Assembly: GCA_028015205.1 (NCBI GenBank) | Contig: CM051520.1 | Location: 10,326,501 to 10,390,500, forward strand | Reading direction: 5' to 3' | Length of the DNA stretch: 64,000 nt | Source of the DNA: Mytilisepta virgata | Lineage: Eukaryota; Mollusca; Bivalvia; Mytilida; Mytilidae | Shown: piece by piece, positions 1 through 11,486 of the stretch | Layout of the letters: every line of letters starts with the position of its first letter | Position numbering within the stretch: position 1 is the stretch's first letter | Position numbers and translations under genes: made by a program | The notes under the pieces: model-generated | Told to the model about the DNA's origin: nothing | Databases searched by the model: none | What the model saw: only the letters and a program-made list of their open reading frames with translations

Positions 1-360
1 CATGTATTGTATTTTTTACACATTCCAATTAGTTTCTAATTTACACATCTATTATCTAGCATAACTTTATCTATTAGGGTTTAATATTCCATTCAATCTT
101 CAACACACATGTGACTTATACCAATGATGTGTTTACTTAAAAAAAATTTTCAACTTGACCAATACAGAAATTCCATACTGACTAATATCTGTCACTGGAT
201 AACTGCAGTGAGTATTTGATGGAATATATGCTTTATATTCTTATATTGCTAGAAAACTGTGAAACTACAAAATTCACTGTCACTGAAAAAAATAAATGAT
301 TCCATAGTAATCTGCATGTTGAAATTTTCCCACCAACCTTAGTTACCCAGGGGAGATAAT

Positions 361-484
361 ATACACAGTTCTAGAATAAACTTGGAAACCAGATTAGTCT
401 CCCCTTTTTAGCTTCTTTTTATACAGATGCGGTTCTAAATAAACCTGGAAATCAGATTAGTCTCCCCTTTTTAGCTTCCTTTAG
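361..484. repeat. tandem duplication, about 63 bp unit
   Basis: Two adjacent diverged copies, each running from ATACA through TTCTA..ATAAAC to AGATTAGTCTCCCCTTTTT and AGCTTC. There is no coding potential. Confidence 0.75.
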
Positions 485-1707
485 GGATATTATTACATCC
501 TTAAGTCAACCAAAGGGAGGATAAAAGGAGAAAATTAGAATTTTCTCCCCTTGATAACAATGTCAATTGAAATCAGTTTACAATAAAATGATGAATATGG
601 CATGCAACCTATTTTTGGTTAAAAAATATATAACACACCAATAATACTTTCCAAAACAAAAACAGACAAGAATTATATACTTCAATACATATTTATTACA
701 ATTCTTTATATTATCATTTAAACCAAAGGTATGTGCACAAAGCAGTGAAGCCAGTGACAAAATTTTATACTTTATCAATTTTAATGTGAATGAAATTCCT
801 TTTCATTAAAGACTAAAAGTTATATTTTGTCTTACAATAACTCATGACTAAACTCCATACCCATGAAAATGTCTAACACCAAATTCTGATTAAAAGTAAG
901 AGCTGTTCAATTTAAACTTGTATGATACACAGGGAAGATGCTAGAAACGTCAGAAAATCACCCACAACAGAACTGTAAAAGTCTTTCAATTTTATCTGAA
1001 GATATGTGTATTTCGAACCCTAATTTTTGAAATCTTTATAGACTAACATTTCTCTTGCTCTTTATAGATTCTGTAACTTCTTTGATTGCAAAAACATGAA
1101 TCTACATATTGGTAGAAATTTATCTTTTCAAATTCATCTTCTAACTGAAAGGTGGGCAACATATACTGATTTTCAAAATATCTACTCTGTGTATCATATC
1201 ATTTCAACAGAATAGCCCTATAAAGCACTGTTACACACCTCATACAAAGAAATAATTTACAGATCAAGTTACAGTACAAAAATTTATCAAAATAGTTGGT
1301 TAAATAAATTGCTAGTTTAAGATACATGTATATATGTTAAACCAATACAATTGATGTTCTAATTTTTTCAAAGGAACAAATGTGAATGTTTAGGTTTGAT
1401 TTTTTTTTATTTTGTATCACACCAACAACCATATATAGTAGGCAAGAACATCTACTGGATCCTCACATTTTATTTGAAAAAATCCTGTTAACCCCTTTCA
1501 AAGCTAAGCAGTAAGTTACCCAACCTAATGACCTTCAAAATGCCTCTATTGTACAAATATGACCTTGAAATAACCTCTATTTTACCTCCTTATCTATATC
1601 AGTTTCCAGCTTTGCATGGAATGAAAATAATTTCTAAAATTTTACATAAATAAACTTTATATATTACATTTCAGTTCATCACTTATATATGTATTTCATT
1701 CTTTATC

Positions 1708-1819
1708 ACAAGTTTATATGTCATTTAAAAATGGTTTTTTTAAATTTATTTCAACATCTTATGACAAGTTTATATGTCATTTAAAATTTTTTTTTTTAAT
1801 TTATTTCAACATCTTATGA
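1708..1819. repeat. tandem duplication, 56 bp unit
   Basis: Two nearly identical copies start with ACAAGTTTATATGTCATTT at 1708 and 1764. Each ends with TTTATTTCAACATCTTATGA after a poly-T tract of different length. This looks like a recent local duplication. Confidence 0.8.
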
Positions 1820-2354
1820 AATGTGCAAAAGAACTCAATATAATTCTCTAACATAACTGACTGATTTTGACTGTCAATTCACCAAAAAAATGAAGAGCTA
1901 TCAATTCATCAAACTAAAACAACATCAAAATTTACTAGCAACTACTGCCCTTCTGTTTATTGTTAAAGATTCATTGATAATAAATGTCTGCTGAATTTTA
2001 AAGCAAGCATTAGAATTTGAAAGCATACCCGTTTTTTGTGTGATTTGTTGAAAGCTTGTACTTGTTGGTCTGTTATGGGAAGTTTACTCAAACCTGGTTT
2101 TATGTTGTTCTTCATTATCGTTAAACAAGAAATTATGCTATATATAAATATCTTTATATGATAAAATAGTGTGATATACTTCTACATACATTAAATTCAT
2201 AGACCCCCACACCTATATACATTCATTAATTTTTTTTTATTATACTTTAATCCAAAAAGCTGTATTTTGACTGGCTTAGAAAATGTGATAATTTGATCTG
2301 TCACACTAAACTATCACCCTCTTGAGTTGGGCCTATTACAATAACTAAGAAAGG

Positions 2355-2596
2355 TTGTGTATACAGTAAGAGGGTTTGGTTTAGTTGGGGTTTTATGCCG
2401 TTTTCAGCACATTTGCCAATGTACCCAGAGAGAACCACTAACCTTCTGTAGGAAAATTGGCAATCCTCGTCAATTAAGATCGGAGTCGAACACATCCCAC
2501 TACAGGTGAGATTCGAACTCATAACCTCAGTGTTGACAGGCTAGTGATCATTAGTAGTCATGAGAAACTACCTAGACCACTCGGTCACCGAAGCCC
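2355..2596 (-). mobile_element. tRNA-derived SINE (molluscan RUDI/Meta-like), minus orientation
   Basis: Read on the minus strand, the element starts near 2596 with a tRNA(Ser/Leu)-like head. It has an A-box-like TGACCGAGTGGTCTAGG and a B-box-like GAGTTCGAATCTC. A long conserved-looking body follows, with a GGCATAAAACCCCAACTAAA segment toward the 3' end. The two internal promoter boxes in the right order and spacing are what the sequence shows. Assignment to the conserved molluscan RUDI/Meta SINE type is from general knowledge and is tentative. A 27-bp piece of the same head recurs at 55448. Confidence 0.65.
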
Positions 2597-3053
2597 TCTT
2601 TATAAGAGGATGATAAAACTGAATTATCAATTGAGCCATCAGATAGTTAAAATTATTACCCGCTCCATTAAAATAATTAGAACAGAGAAAATACAAAACC
2701 TACAAAAAGGATTTAATATAACATAGCACTGAAAGTGTGATAAAGTATTATAACACTCAAAAATCATTATCAATATCAGCATCTCCTTCATTGTCATCTA
2801 ACATCATTTGTTCAACTAACCTCCCTTATATAAAATTTCTTATGTTTACCATGCAAGAGAAGAAAATATCATCTTGATTTTCAGAAACAGTAAAAAAAAA
2901 ATCTCCTGCCTCAATGTTAGTAAAAATTTGGATGAGAGCCTAGGAATTATTTTTCATGGCCTAATTAATATACAGTTTTCTTATTTATCAATGAATACTA
3001 AAGAAAGTAGGTTGTTTCCTAAAAAACTAGAAAATATGTCTATAAGACACGGA
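2597..3053. other. non-coding intronic spacer
   Basis: AT-rich sequence between the SINE and the MITE-like element. No exon or repeat of note was seen. Confidence 0.4.
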
Positions 3054-3247
3054 TGCCCTGCCCTAAAAACAATATAGGTGTTGCTGAACAGCGTTGTACT
3101 ATACAAAAGGACTGTATATCATTGATATATTACTATAGGTCTCTGAGAAATGGAGCTAAACACAGAACTTAACCGAATCGGGATGTATGTACGGACGGAC
3201 GGACAAGGGTAAATCTATATGCCCCAGCCACATTCGTGGCAGGGCAT
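3054..3247. mobile_element. MITE-like element with 10-bp terminal inverted repeats
   Basis: ATGCCCTGCC at 3054-3063 is the exact reverse complement of GGCAGGGCAT at 3238-3247. The 194-bp interior is non-coding and carries a GGACGGACGGACAAGGG tract near the right end. A short, non-coding interior with matching ends fits a non-autonomous DNA transposon. I could not define a target-site duplication. Confidence 0.6.
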
Positions 3248-4346
3248 AAAAACCATTTAAGGCACTTTGATAATGTGGCAGCTAGCTAAACCACGTTTTA
3301 AATAATTTCTTAAGTATTTTTATTCATACAAATGGTTATTCACATGCAAATTTGTAAAAAAACATGAGAATTGTGTGTAAATACACATAATCCACACATA
3401 ATTCAAGCTACATGTATGTATCTATATAATCTTTTTGGTCACATGTAAATTGTGTAGCACATTCAACTGTGTTGTACACAACACTCTATAGAAGGGATTA
3501 AAAATATCTTCCTTGTAAACTATATTTTTATCTAACATTCCTCATCAAACATTTTTTTATCAAGTTTTTAACTATTTACAAAAGTATACAATGTATTAAT
3601 GATATAAAAAACATGCAAAACTAGAGGTTTTCTATGCAAATACTTCAACGTACATGGTGCCATGGCTCTTGCTATAGTGTGGGATAGATGTTGATGTTAA
3701 ATGGTGGTGACAGGTTAGTTGGCTGCTTTCATTTCTCATTCAATAGCTTGTTTGATTCATATTATAAGCACTTGTGTGGTTCAAGACATTTTTAAATATG
3801 ACAAGATACTATTTTCACAAGACACAGTGGCAATTTGTTTTAAAAATAATATATACATGTATATCATTTTGATATGTGCATCATTTTACAAAAAGTTTCC
3901 AGGCAATTTTGACATTTCAACAGGAAATGCACAGGACAGGAAGTGGACCAGACAGCACATGTGATATTCCAGATAGATTTACCTCCTCGTTGTCATGGTT
4001 ATTTACGTTGTGATTGACAATATTGGTGTGCCTTATCAATCCAGGCTGTCTTGTTAATTTCTTAATAAAAAGAGTTTGATAATAACTTCCAATGTATTTC
4101 GACTTTTTTCACATGAAATCAATATCCAAGATGTGCAAGGACATATGACGCAGATTAAGAAACTGACCTAAATATTAACCTCACAATTTACAGCTTTCAA
4201 TATCTAAACTCTTCATATTTAAGGTTGTTAAAATTATTAAAGTCAATACACAAAATAATAAATTTGGAAGTTAGAGCAATGAACAAAATAAATCAAACTA
4301 AAACAAAACCAAATTTCTTGAATATTGACATGTTAAAGTATCTTAC
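3248..4346. other. intronic spacer without recognisable features
   Basis: AT-rich intron sequence. The 81-codon open stretch at 3719-3964 shows no splice or domain support and reads as chance. Confidence 0.45.
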
Positions 4347-4433
4347 CAAGTTCTGTTGTGCTGGTTTGTCTATCAAGGAAACCATACTAGCAGGACTACT
4401 GGTAACAAACTCAAAATCACAAGTAATACCCTC
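4347..4433 (-). CDS. Myo18: myosin XVIII exon, late motor segment
   Basis: An 87-nt exon (29 codons) with acceptor TTTAACAG before 4433 and donor GTAAGA after 4347. It is phase 0 on both sides. The product begins EGITCDFEFVTSSPAS and ends in DKPAQQNL, aligning with the segment after the lower 50-kDa region of MYO18A (vertebrate ...[23 protein letters not shown]). It follows directly in phase from the 7317-7125 exon. This is the last exon of the gene I can find in the window. The converter, neck and coiled-coil rod must lie to the left of the window. Confidence 0.75.
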
Positions 4434-5114
4434 CTGTTAAATACAGATATATATCAATTACAATTATTCTAATATGATGTGAAAGAGTATTTATCAATGA
4501 GACAACACCAAATAAAAATATATTTAACAATCTATCCAACCTCCATTGGTAATTGTGTTGTTAATCTGAGTTTTTCAGAAAACAATATTTCATTCAAAAT
4601 CATTAAAATGGAATTTGTTCATTCAAGCTCTAATAAAATGCTCTGCTGGGCTCAGCTAGATACGACCGCAGATGTCGAACCCTGAATAGTTGGGGCAATT
4701 ATGAACACAACATTCAAGCTTGATACAATACTGAATTTGGATTGTGAATAAATATTTGACACAGCATAGGTTTCTGACACAGAATGAATGTTGTCTAAGA
4801 ACTTAAAAATTTTTAATTTACCTATTCAAACCATATCAGTATTATTTGTTTTTATATATAAATCAGAAATAACAAATTTAAAATTGGGCACACATATCAA
4901 TTTCTTGCTATTGCACAATACTGTGCAATTGAAGATTTCTTGCTATTGCGCAATACTGTACAATTGAAAATTTCTTCAAATATTTGACACATAATAGGTT
5001 TCTGACACAGAATAACTGAAATCAAACACAGAATAACTGAAATCAAAGAACTTAGAATTGGTCATATGATTTCAATTTATATTCAATTTTTTGCTTCTTG
5101 TGCAATACAATATG

Positions 5115-5405
5115 CTTTGGAGAATTGCCCCCCCCCCCAAAAAAAAAAAAAATAATAATTTACCCCTTTTTTTAGCTTTTGTGCAATACACTATGAAGTT
5201 GCACATTGACCCCCCCCCCCCCCCTCCCAAAAAAAAAAAAAAAACAATAAAATTTATTGTAACCCCCCCCCCTCCTTTTTTGCTAAAACGAATTTGAAAT
5301 TTTCTTTTTAATTTATGAAATATGAAATGAGAAAAAAATTGCCCCTCCCCAATTTCTCATTTACCCCACCCCCCCTAAATTTTGTTTTCAACCCCCCCCC
5401 CCCCA
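5115..5405. repeat. poly-C / poly-A homopolymer tracts
   Basis: Alternating runs of 9-14 C and 12-15 A, for example near 5129-5150, 5211-5244 and 5391-5404. Another copy lies at 5775-5795. Apparent proline/lysine reading frames across these tracts are artefacts of composition. Confidence 0.85.
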
Positions 5406-5817
5406 TTTCTTTATACTTTGCAACCATAACAGCCCATTTAAATACACCATAACATATTAAAATAGAAAATGACATCATAGTCATGGATGGCAAATTTTAA
5501 ATATACATAATTTAAAAGCAGTTTAGATGAGATAAACAAAAAAGCTTCATCAGCACATTTAATATTGGCAAATTTCCAATGAAGTTCATTAAACTGGAGT
5601 TATTGGCAAATTTCCAATGGAATTTGTTAATAATAAAGTTTTTGATAATATTTGACACATAATAGGTTTCTGACACAGAATAACTGAAATCAAAGAACTT
5701 AGAATTGGTCATATGATTTGAATTTATATTCAATTTTTTGCTTCTTGTGCAATACAATATGCTGTGGAGAATTGCCCCCCCCCCCCAAAAAAAAAATAAT
5801 TTACCCCTTTTTTAGCT

Positions 5818-6820
5818 TTAATTTTGGACCCCGATTTGGACCAACTTGAAAACTGGGCCCATAATAAAAAAAACTAAGTACATGTTTAGATTCAGCATAT
5901 CAAAGAACCCCAACAATTCAATTTTTCTTAAAATCAAACTAAGTTTAATTTTGGACCCTTTGGACCTTAATGTAGACCAATTTGAAAATGGGACCAAAAA
6001 TTAAGAATCTAAATGCATGGTTAGATTCGGCATATCAAAGAACCCCAATAGTTCAATTTTCGATGAAATCAAACAAAGTTTAATTTTGGACCCCAATTTG
6101 GACCAACTTGAAAACTGGGCCCATAATAAAAAAACTAAGTACATGTTTAGATTCAGCATATAAAAGAACCCAAAGAATTCAATTTTTGTTAAAATCAAAC
6201 TAAGTTTAATTTTGGACCCTTTGGACCTTAATGTAGACCAATTTGAAAACGGGACCAAAAATTAAGAATCTAAATGCACGGTTAGATTCGGCATATCAAA
6301 GAACCCCAATAGGTCAATTTTCGATGAAATCAAACAAAGTTTAATTTTGGACCCTTTTGGCCCCTAATTCCTAAACTGTTGGGACCAAAACTCCAAAAAT
6401 CAATCCCAACCTTCCTTTTGTGGTCATAAACCTTGTGTTTAAATTTCATAGATTTCTATTTACTTATACTAAAGTTATTGTGCAAAAACCAAGAAAAATG
6501 CTTATTTGGGCCCTTTTTTAGCCCCTAATTCCTAAACTGTTGGGACCAAAACTCCCAAAAACAATCCCAACCTTCCTTTTGTGGTCATAAACCTTGTGTT
6601 TAAATTTCATAGATTTCTATTTACTTATACTAGAGTTATTGTGCGAAAACCAAGAAAAATGCTTATTGGGCCCTTTTTTGACCCCTAATTCTTAAACTGT
6701 TGGGACCAAAACTCCCAAAATCAATCCCAACTTTCCTTTTGTGGTCATAAACCTTGTGTTTAAATTTCATAGATTTCTATTAACTTATACTAAAGTTATA
6801 GTGCGAAAACCAAATGTCTT
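5818..6820. repeat. higher-order tandem repeat: 126+135 bp units, then about 160 bp units
   Basis: TTTAATTTTGGACCC recurs at 5818, 5944, 6079, 6205 and 6340. The spacing alternates 126 and 135 bp, so two related half-units form a 261-bp repeat. After 6360 the pattern changes to three copies of a unit containing GTGGTCATAAACCTTGTGTT. Confidence 0.8.
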
Positions 6821-7025
6821 CGGACGATGACGCTGACGACGGACGACGACGACGCCAACGTCATACCAATATACGACCGCAAAAATTTTGCGGTCGTATA
6901 GAAACCGCATGGGTGTCTCAAACTTAACTTTTTAAGTCTCTTTGCATAAATTTCAGTTCTTTAGAAAGTCATTCACTCGAACTTCCCCATATATGTTGAA
7001 CTGTTATTGTCAATTATTTGGTTGC

Positions 7026-7129
7026 TTGAATTGTGAACTATTAACAAGTTACTTGAGCGACCTGAATTGTGAACTATTAACAAATTACCTGAGCGACCTG
7101 AATTGTAAACTATTAACAAGTTACCTGAC
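7026..7129. repeat. three 36-bp tandem copies over a splice donor
   Basis: GAATTGTGAACTATTAAC-type units start at 7028, 7064 and 7100. The third copy contains the true 5' splice site of the exon ending at 7125. The other two copies place near-identical CAG/GTAAT-like and CAA/GTAAC sites 36 and 72 bases into the intron on the minus strand. Confidence 0.8.
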
Positions 7130-7317
7130 TGTATCTATCTTGTTGCATGGTAAATGTAATATCGTGAAACAACAATTGTAATCTCTCCTGTGTATAATTA
7201 TGACAGAGATCTTCAAATGTAGCTCCTGTCTGACGGCCACATGATGCTGGATTCTGGAAACCTGGAGTGTCCAAAATCGAAATGGAAGTTGATGTTCTGT
7301 AGTTTGATGATAAAGAT
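7125..7317 (-). CDS. Myo18: myosin XVIII exon with switch II
   Basis: A 193-nt exon entering in phase 2 and leaving in phase 0 (CAG/GTAACT). The product contains SILDTPGFQNP followed by GATFEDLCHNYTQERLQLLF. This is the switch II region of myosins, where conventional motors have DIxGFE. The DTPGFQNP form is the one known from MYO18A, whose ATPase is weak or absent. The FEDLCHNYTQERLQ helix is strongly conserved across myosins. The donor lies inside a local 36-bp triplication. Confidence 0.9.
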
Positions 7318-7770
7318 CTTAAATAAAAAAATATTTTTTTAATATTAAATAATGATAAATTTCAGCATTTTACCATAAATTTTGCTTTGATATGATTTTT
7401 TCCCCTTTTTTAAATATGAACATGTTGCCTAATATTATTTGTTGGATAATAATTTCTGCAGTCTTCATCGGTACCTTTTAAGTATGAATTTAAATATTCA
7501 ACAAAATGCTTACTTAAGAATGTAAGATAGTTGGACGTAACTTTGAAAGGAAGCATCCAAAGACCATTTAAAAATAATTTCCATGAATCAACTTTGGGTA
7601 ACATAAATGATCATAGCAAACTTTCTTTTGTTTATAATTTTGAAATGACAAACTTGATTTGAAAAGCGACAACCCAACAATTCTCTAACAGATCTCAAAC
7701 ATCATGACCACTAGAACTACTTTTTCCCAGAGTTGTTTTTAGTAAAAATATGTTACTTTATATACCTTAC
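7318..7770. other. myosin XVIII intron
   Basis: AT-rich intron between the two flanking exons. No repeat or reading frame of note. Confidence 0.6.
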
Positions 7771-7887
7771 CTGTTGATAAGGGAGACAACTGCATTGAAA
7801 ACATCAGAATAAAGTCCGATAACAAATCCTTCTAAAGCTTCTATTGCATTAGTGTGACCTTCTTCCTGTTTGGAGGCTGGACTTGAT
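7771..7887 (-). CDS. Myo18: myosin XVIII exon, motor segment before switch II
   Basis: A 117-nt exon (phase 2 to phase 2), acceptor TTATTTCAG, donor GTAAGG. The product SSPASKQEEGHTNAIEALEG continues as FVIGLYSDVFNAVVSLINR. This matches the [24 protein letters not shown] helix of MYO18A, equivalent to the AxxxxLYxxLFxWLVxxIN helix of other myosins. Confidence 0.9.
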
Positions 7888-8199
7888 CTGAAATAATAAT
7901 GAAACATGAATTTAACTTCAGCTAAATACATAAAGATAAAAATGCAATTGAAAAAGTATATCAATATAAACCTTTCAACTTCATCTCTGGTCTTCCGATC
8001 TCAAATTTTAAGAGATTTTCATTCTTCAACTTTACCAACTCAAACATATATTTAGATGGACCCAATGATTTTAATAAGATATACATTTGTGTGACTGAAA
8101 TCAACAGTTTTCCTTTTACCAGAACTGATATGACCCTGATAAGTTGAGAACAACTCCTCATGTGGTATAGGTATGAATGCTGCAGTGCCTATAACTTAC

Positions 8200-8341
8200 C
8201 TTACAGAAGCCCCTCGTGTCAATGTAGATGACCCAGATGATGAGAAGACTTGACGTAACAACTCCTCTGGTGGTAAACCTAACAATGAAGCAGCTTTCTG
8301 AGCAGCACCAGGCTTAGCAAACTGTGCTTTATTATTCTGAC
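8200..8341 (-). CDS. Myo18: myosin XVIII exon, motor segment
   Basis: A 142-nt exon (phase 1 in, phase 2 out) with acceptor GTTTAACAG and donor GTAAGTT. It encodes a segment around QFAKPGAAQKAASLLGLPPE and ending LTRGASVR. It aligns with the MYO18A stretch that includes WAQKAAYLLGCSLEEL and the following TLQRSTSFR. Adjacent exons join without frame breaks. Confidence 0.85.
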
Positions 8342-8806
8342 CTGTTAAACATTGGACATATACAACTACACTTTACATATAAATGTTTTGTTAATCTTAA
8401 TTTATAATGTTTTTGCAGGTTCAGATTCTTTTGAGAGAAAAAATTGTTTAGCTTCCTGTAGAAAGTTTACTATGAATATCATAGCTGACCAACTGTCAGT
8501 TTGAACAATGAATTAGCTACTTTATCATCATTTCAGAAGTGTGTATGTGTATGTATATATAATTTTTGGGCACTTACTCTTAGTCTATGTAACTAAAAGC
8601 AGCAAAAAACAAACTTAGAAATATTTATTTGCCTGCATCAGTGACCCAGAAAATCAGCATTTAGGATACTTCACCAAACAGTATAATAGTTTTACAATGC
8701 AGTTCTACATTACCATCAAAATGATGAACAACATGCACAGACGTATTATCAGAAGCTCCACAAAAGTCATCACATATGCATAAAAATTGTGCTAATAAGT
8801 ACCAAC
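8342..8806. other. myosin XVIII intron
   Basis: Short intron with no recognisable element. Confidence 0.6.
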
Positions 8807-8951
8807 CTTTAATAGCACCAGCTACACCGAGGTGATATATTGCAGCAAGAACATGACATATTGCCTTCTTCTCATCCTCAGTCATACCAATCTGATCCAT
8901 GGATGTCCAGATTTTCCCCCATGCCATCATAGCTTTTTGTTTATCCTCTTG
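8807..8951 (-). CDS. Myo18: myosin XVIII exon, HLGAAG-type motor helix
   Basis: A 145-nt exon (phase 0 in, phase 1 out), acceptor TAATTACAG, donor GTTGGT (non-optimal). The product includes MTEDEKKAICHVLAAIYHLG followed by VAGAIK. This matches the MYO18A [26 protein letters not shown] segment, a signature helix of the upper 50-kDa domain. The weak GTTGGT donor is the least certain boundary. Confidence 0.87.
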
Positions 8952-9070
8952 CTGTAATTACAAATATAATTTAAAATACTTAATCCATAATTGACAAATT
9001 TTATTTTCTTTACATCTGCTATTTTGATCATCTATAAATTTTTCAGAATGGCTACTCATTACAAACTACA

Positions 9071-9232
9071 TGGACACTGTGGTGTAGTGGTTAGCATATC
9101 GGACTGCGAAGCCAAAGGTCCCTAGTTCAATTCCTGTTTGGGATGAAAATTTCAATCAATTTTGCGATGCCCTATATTGATACCATTTGCGAAGATATTG
9201 ATAAAAGGTGCTAGTATGACAGATGGGAACAA
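9071..9232 (+). mobile_element. tRNA-derived SINE, plus orientation
   Basis: The head carries an A-box-like TGGTGTAGTGGTTAGCATA (from about 9080) and a B-box-like AGTTCAATTCC (9124-9134), spaced as in a tRNA gene. The anticodon-arm region does not pair well, and a tRNA-unrelated tail runs to an A-rich end near 9232. This fits an old SINE copy better than a working tRNA. Confidence 0.6.
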
Positions 9233-10180
9233 AAAATGGCTGTCTACTACAATACCCTTGTAATTTCCAATTTTATCTCCAAGTACTCACATCTGAAAGT
9301 AAACTGTTGGTCCTTGATTATATTTCACACTTTTTTACTCATAAAATCTGAAATTTTTATTCCATCAAAGCATTTTAACATAACTGTATATCATATCATT
9401 AGTCACTCAAAAAATCAGTTTCAGAATTACAATGGCTATGTCATGCTATACAGTTTTCAATTGTATTCACAGGTGAATTCTTGAAAACTTTTGTTATTTT
9501 ATATTTAAGATCAACAACCATTTTTCAACCATTTACTGTCATTTTGATGAGCCAAACCACTACTACAAATAGCTAATCTACTCATTAGTATGATTCCAGT
9601 ACAATGTACCCAAGTGACAACTTTGACCTTTTGTGTTTAAATAATATTACCACCAGATCTCAAATTTTAAGCCTACATGTCTGTCTAAATTCTAGTAATT
9701 ATTAAAGTCTGAAAGAATATGGTATTGATGAACTATTTTTGTACAAAAATGCAGTTCAATTTTCATCTGAAATTCAAAATTCATCTGAATCTTTAAAATC
9801 TATTTTGAAGCAACCTCTGTGCATCTCTAATATCTACATGTTCCTTCTATCTTTTTGGTATTATACCAAAGCAGTTTGTTTAAATATTATAAGCTTAACA
9901 ATAATAATTTTTCAATTTCCCTAACCATCTGAGAGTTAGATAATACCGGTCAATCATAAGAGAATAAACAATTCATGTTGCATCATAAATCCTTAATTCA
10001 TTTCTGTGTTGTTACCTAACTGGGTGCAAGTACAGAAGGTACAAAAATCCAAATCTCAGAAAGAATTCAATATTTGGTATAGTATTATTTTGGAAAAAAA
10101 TCGTCAAAATATCTGGCAAAGTCAAGAAAAATTATAGGCAGTGGAAACTAGACATCAAGGAGATGGAATCCATCTCTGTG
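9233..10180. other. myosin XVIII intron
   Basis: AT-rich intron sequence. Open frames at 9236-9484 and 9739-9924 show no coding features. Confidence 0.5.
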
Positions 10181-10745
10181 GGCCCCGCCGTAAATTACTT
10201 GTGGTCAAACGGGTTCCCACATTTGACCTGAGTTATTGACCTTGACCTTTGACAGATTTACACAATAATCCTGACACCCTTTTTGACAGTGGTGAATAAC
10301 AATGCCAAGTATCTACACTTAACTTCAAACCATTCTCAAGTTAAAGAGCGGACACGATCTTTACCATAGGACATGCAGTTCTCAACTTTGACCTAAGTTT
10401 TTGACCTTGACCTTTGACCTACAGAGTAGTACATACGTTGTGACACACCTTCTGGTGCTAATAAATATCCATAAACATTGAAATCATAAAGGTTCTCAAG
10501 ATATAGAGCGGACACGATTTGTTATGGACGGATGGGTTCCCAAATTTGACCTCAGTTATTGACATGGGGTTCTCAACTTTGACCAAAGTTTTTGACCTTG
10601 ACCTTTGACCTAAAGAGTTGTACATACACTGTGACACACCTTCTGGTGCTAATAAATACCCATAAACATTGAAATTATAAAGGTTCTCAAGATATAGAAC
10701 GGACACGAATTGTTACGGATGGACAGAGAGACGGACTGATCACTA
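10181..10745. repeat. dispersed/tandem repeat with nuclear-receptor half-sites
   Basis: Partial first copy (10181-10340) and two fuller copies (about 10340-10530 and 10530-10740), each ending with AGCGGACACGA-type sequence and GGACGGA tails. The 19-mer TGACCTTGACCTTTGACCT occurs at 10402-10420 and 10593-10611, with a shorter form at 10237-10253. Confidence 0.75.
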
Positions 10746-11425
10746 TCGGGCACTAATTAAAATGATATAAAAAACAAATCCAACTTTATAATTAATGACA
10801 AGATGAAACTGCGAATGGAAAATTTGCAAAGAAAATAAAGAGACACAAGCAAAAGAACTAAAAACTGGCATTCAAACTTTCACCATGTGCAGCAAATCAA
10901 ACAAGCTGGGTACTTACTAAAATAGGTATAAAACCATGCTGTAATAGCAAATTATCTTATGATGTACAGGTTAATAATAAATAAAATGAACCTCTGCCTC
11001 ATTCAATTGAAAAGCTCTGAGGAAAACATCTGTGTTTTTTTGACGAGCATCAAAACAAAACATCCACCACTTTCCTTTTTTCCCCTAGATGTATCAATCT
11101 AATTCACATAATTTATTTCAAAATTAAATCTGTCAGAATATGATTTTGTTCACATAACTAACTGTAGGCTTTTCCAACAGAATTTTACACCACCCATAGG
11201 AAACAAGCACTGATGCATATTCTTTTTTTGTAATTTTTGCAACTTGCCATGATACACACTATAAAACAAATTGACAAAAAAATTCTATCTGCCAGAAGTC
11301 TAAAGATATGATCGACCCTAACGCATTAATTTCAGAATAACCCTGCTTCAATAGCATTTCAGCCAAATTAAGGCAAGGAACCTGTTTTCAAGTGTTTATC
11401 ACAGCCTAATGCTACTCAATCTTAC
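10746..11425. other. myosin XVIII intron
   Basis: No exon or repeat recognised. Confidence 0.5.
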
Positions 11426-11486
11426 CCTCTGTAATGGAGTCATAAACAGGTTTGCTTCTGTCAGAGTATTCAGCTGCAACTCATTT
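11426..11486 (-). CDS. Myo18: myosin XVIII small motor exon
   Basis: A 61-nt exon (phase 2 in, phase 0 out), acceptor CTTTTTCAG, donor GTAAGA. It encodes NELQLNTLTEANLFMTPLQR after the split arginine codon. It aligns with TELHLNHLAENNVFGIVPL in MYO18A, the short segment linking the two upper 50-kDa helices. Confidence 0.85.

Larger units (their letters stand above)
1..2354. other. AT-rich non-coding stretch, probably intron
   Basis: No exon of the myosin gene could be recognised here, although the motor is not finished at 4347, so the next intron is probably longer than 4.3 kb. Two small tandem duplications are visible and listed separately. An open stretch near 2034-2110 on the minus strand has a weak donor and was not accepted as an exon. 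Confidence 0.5.
4660..6900. mobile_element. composite repeat element bounded by inverted ATACGACCGCA ends
   Basis: ATACGACCGCA at 4660-4670 is matched in inverted orientation by TGCGGTCGTAT at 6889-6899. The right end is itself a perfect 31-bp palindrome (6870-6900). Inside are a duplicated segment (4981-5130 and 5648-5785), homopolymer C/A tracts, a 261-bp two-part unit present twice (5818-6078, 6079-6339), and three roughly 160-bp units with CCTAAACTGTTGGGACCAAA (about 6361-6820). There is no coding capacity. It could be a non-autonomous DNA transposon or two nested repeats, and I cannot tell which without other genomic copies. Confidence 0.5.

Noticed and set aside
2034..2110. A minus-strand stretch starting MKNNIKPGLSKLPITDQQ that could be a next myosin exon.
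   Set aside because: No match to the expected MYO18 segment, weak donor, and wrong phase.
5091..5297. A Pro/Lys-rich frame.
   Set aside because: It is translation of poly-C and poly-A tracts.
9071..9145. A functional tRNA gene.
   Set aside because: The A and B boxes are present but the anticodon arm does not pair and a SINE-like tail follows.
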